Assembly: GCA_035946955.1 (NCBI GenBank)
Contig: DASYYE010000584.1
Coordinates: forward strand, 1 to 7,849
Reading direction: 5' to 3'
Length of the DNA: 7,849 bases
Source of the DNA: DASYYE01 sp035946955
GTDB lineage: Bacteria > Actinomycetota > Actinomycetes > Streptosporangiales > Streptosporangiaceae
Part shown: positions 6,857 through 7,849 of the stretch, one piece after another
Numbering within the stretch: position 1 is the stretch's first letter
Layout: each line of letters begins with the position of its first letter
Translations under genes and position numbers: made by a program
Notes under the pieces: model-generated
The model's input: only the letters and a program-made list of their open reading frames with translations
Told to the model about the DNA's origin: nothing
Database searches by the model: none

Positions 6857-7223
6857 CTTTGTTCTCTTCCACGGCTATTTGGGTTGGCTGGGTCCGGGAT
6901 GTGTATTTAAGGCGGGACGATGCAGGCTCCCCACGCTGTATGTGGATAACCTGCTCAGCGCGGAGACGCTTGATGTAACCGTCGATCGCGTCGTGGGGGA
7001 TCTTTCGTAGTTTGCCGATCTTGATGGACTCAACTTCACCCGTGCCTATGAGCTGGAACATGAACGTCCGGCCTATGCCGAGCAGGTCAGCTGCTTCCTC
7101 GACTGAGTAGACGAGTGGGGGCCGGCCGTCGCCTGGCCGATCTGCCCGCCAGACGAGAGCGTCCCCCCGCGCGGGTTTGTGCGCTTCGGGCGTCGACGAT
7201 GTGGGCTTGGCTTCGCCGGTCAT
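6849..7223 (-). CDS. Second helix-turn-helix (excisionase-family) protein
   Basis: This 124-residue protein carries one DNA-binding domain of the excisionase/MerR-like family. YSVEEAADLLGIGRTFMFQL (39-58) is the helix-turn-helix, and IKIGKLRKIPHDAIDGYIKRL (67-87) is the wing and last helix. The first 36 residues (rich in Pro, Ala, Gly and charged residues) and the last 30 look unstructured. The ATG overlaps the stop of the upstream cell-wall hydrolase gene as ATGA and has no ribosome binding site of its own, pointing to coupled translation. It may be the excisionase, a transcription regulator of the element, or a partner of the smaller protein that follows; the sequence alone does not decide. 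An alternative internal start nearer the domain cannot be excluded. Confidence 0.78.
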   Translation of the reverse strand: MTGEAKPTSSTPEAHKPARGDALVWRADRPGDGRPPLVYSVEEAADLLGIGRTFMFQLIGTGEVESIKIGKLRKIPHDAIDGYIKRLRAEQVIHIQRGEPASSRLKYTSRTQPTQIAVEENKDG

Positions 7224-7849
7224 GGCTGGATGGCGAGGTCGGCGGGGCGGGTGGCGGCCACGACGGTAGATGGGTCAATGGGATCGATCTGGACGTCCTC
7301 CCCAGACTGTGGAGCTTGGATGACCTGCCCACCGCCGAGGTACATGACGACGTGCCCGGGATTGATGGGAGTGCCGTCTGACCCTGCGGAAAACAGCAAG
7401 TCGCCGGGCTGGATCTGGGACAGCGGTACCTGCGGGCCGTCTTGCGCCCACTGGAAGGTGGTGCGGGCGAGGTGGATGCCTGCGGCGGCGTAGGCGGCGT
7501 ACACCAGGCCACTGCAGTCGAAGCAGGCCGGGCCTTGGCCGCCCCAGCAGTAGGGCTTGCCAAGTTGGGCGCTGGCGTAAGCGATTGCGGTCGCCACGGC
7601 CGAAGACGGCAGCTGTGGGGGAGTGGCGTACTGGGCGGCCCCTGCGAGCACCGTGCTCACGTACCAGCCAGCGTGGTTGTAGGCCAAGAGAGATTGATCA
7701 ATCCCGGCGGCGCTGCCGCCAAGCGCGCCATTGGCGCAGAGCATCCTGGCGGCAGTGTAGATCGCGTCCACGGGGTCGTAGGGGGTCAGGGGCTGGCTGG
7801 GGTCCGCGTCGACGGCGTAGCGCGCGAAGGTTGATGGCAGGAACTGCAT
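7220..7849 (-). CDS. Transglycosylase/NlpC-P60 wall hydrolase, partial
   Basis: This is the C-terminal 209 residues of a larger peptidoglycan hydrolase whose 5' part lies beyond the right edge. The ATG at 7849 is almost certainly internal, because MQFLPSTFARYAVD and the following DPVDAIYTAARML and LLAYNHAGWYV belong to a lysozyme-like transglycosylase domain whose catalytic Glu would be upstream. After a short linker comes an NlpC/P60 cysteine peptidase domain (about 84-195 of the visible part). It has GKPYCWGGQG, the nucleophile Cys112 in FDCSGLVYAAY, PGDLLF (148-153) and the catalytic His166 in PGHVVMYLGGG; the third polar position is probably in VIQAPQ. The pair of domains would cut both glycan and peptide bonds outside the membrane. 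Such proteins open the wall for type IV-like conjugation machinery, which fits the integrase operon downstream. A phage lysin or host wall-remodelling enzyme is less likely given the overlapping mobile-element genes. Confidence 0.88.
   Translation of the reverse strand: MQFLPSTFARYAVDADPSQPLTPYDPVDAIYTAARMLCANGALGGSAAGIDQSLLAYNHAGWYVSTVLAGAAQYATPPQLPSSAVATAIAYASAQLGKPYCWGGQGPACFDCSGLVYAAYAAAGIHLARTTFQWAQDGPQVPLSQIQPGDLLFSAGSDGTPINPGHVVMYLGGGQVIQAPQSGEDVQIDPIDPSTVVAATRPADLAIQP

Larger units (their letters stand above)
5029..7849. mobile_element. Left end of an integrative (conjugative) element
   Basis: From the tRNA-Val(CAC) 3' end to the right edge all four genes are on the minus strand and tightly packed. 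They are a tyrosine integrase, an excisionase-like gene, a second small helix-turn-helix gene and a transglycosylase/NlpC-P60 cell-wall hydrolase. Integrase and excisionase next to a tRNA define an integrative element. The hydrolase is typical of conjugation modules in Gram-positive bacteria, so an ICE is more likely than a prophage, though a phage lysin-like or structural hydrolase remains possible. The element extends beyond the window. Confidence 0.7.

Overview
The window looks like chromosomal DNA of a high-GC, morphologically complex actinobacterium. Three things support this: G/C-rich third codon positions throughout, the tRNA-Gly(GCC)-Cys(GCA)-Val(GAC) cluster that is common in actinobacteria, and a gene of the SsgA-like protein (SALP) family, which is known essentially from sporulating or filamentous actinobacteria. 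I cannot name the genus. The histidine ammonia-lyase has an Ala-Ser-Gly MIO triad rather than the Cys-Ser-Gly I recall for Streptomyces HutH, which argues mildly against Streptomyces itself.

Left part (1-1600): a NUDIX hydrolase (185-676) is followed by a clearly broken phosphotransferase (APH-type) gene (754-1365). The ATP-binding and catalytic motifs of that gene are still readable, but in shifting frames and without the C-terminal part. A gene-poor stretch holding a perfect 11-bp tandem repeat leads to a strong hairpin terminator (1562-1594). The terminator closes a minus-strand tRNA operon read Gly(GCC), Cys(GCA), Val(GAC), with a plausible promoter at 1961-1988.

Centre (1911-4998): a complete histidine ammonia-lyase (2175-3713, plus strand; first step of histidine degradation) ends in a hairpin. 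It converges on a SALP cell-division/sporulation protein (3778-4260, minus strand). About 700 bases follow in which I see no convincing gene, only GC-rich hairpins, up to the tRNA-Val(CAC) gene (4999-5073).

Right part (5029-7849): this has the architecture of the left end of an integrative, probably conjugative, element inserted at the 3' end of tRNA-Val(CAC). A tyrosine recombinase gene converges on the tRNA. Behind it, in one tightly packed minus-strand operon with ATGA and 8-bp overlaps, lie two excisionase/MerR-type helix-turn-helix genes and a cell-wall hydrolase (transglycosylase-type N-terminal remnant plus NlpC/P60 domain) that runs off the right edge. The hydrolase is the kind encoded by conjugation modules to open the peptidoglycan. 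Excision functions therefore appear to lie at the 3' end of a transfer-type operon. The other end of the element (attR) and most of its cargo are outside the window.

I found no clear evidence of a wholly new system. The most rewarding items are the element boundary, the coupling of transfer, excision and integration genes, the large insertion in the integrase catalytic domain, and the decayed phosphotransferase.
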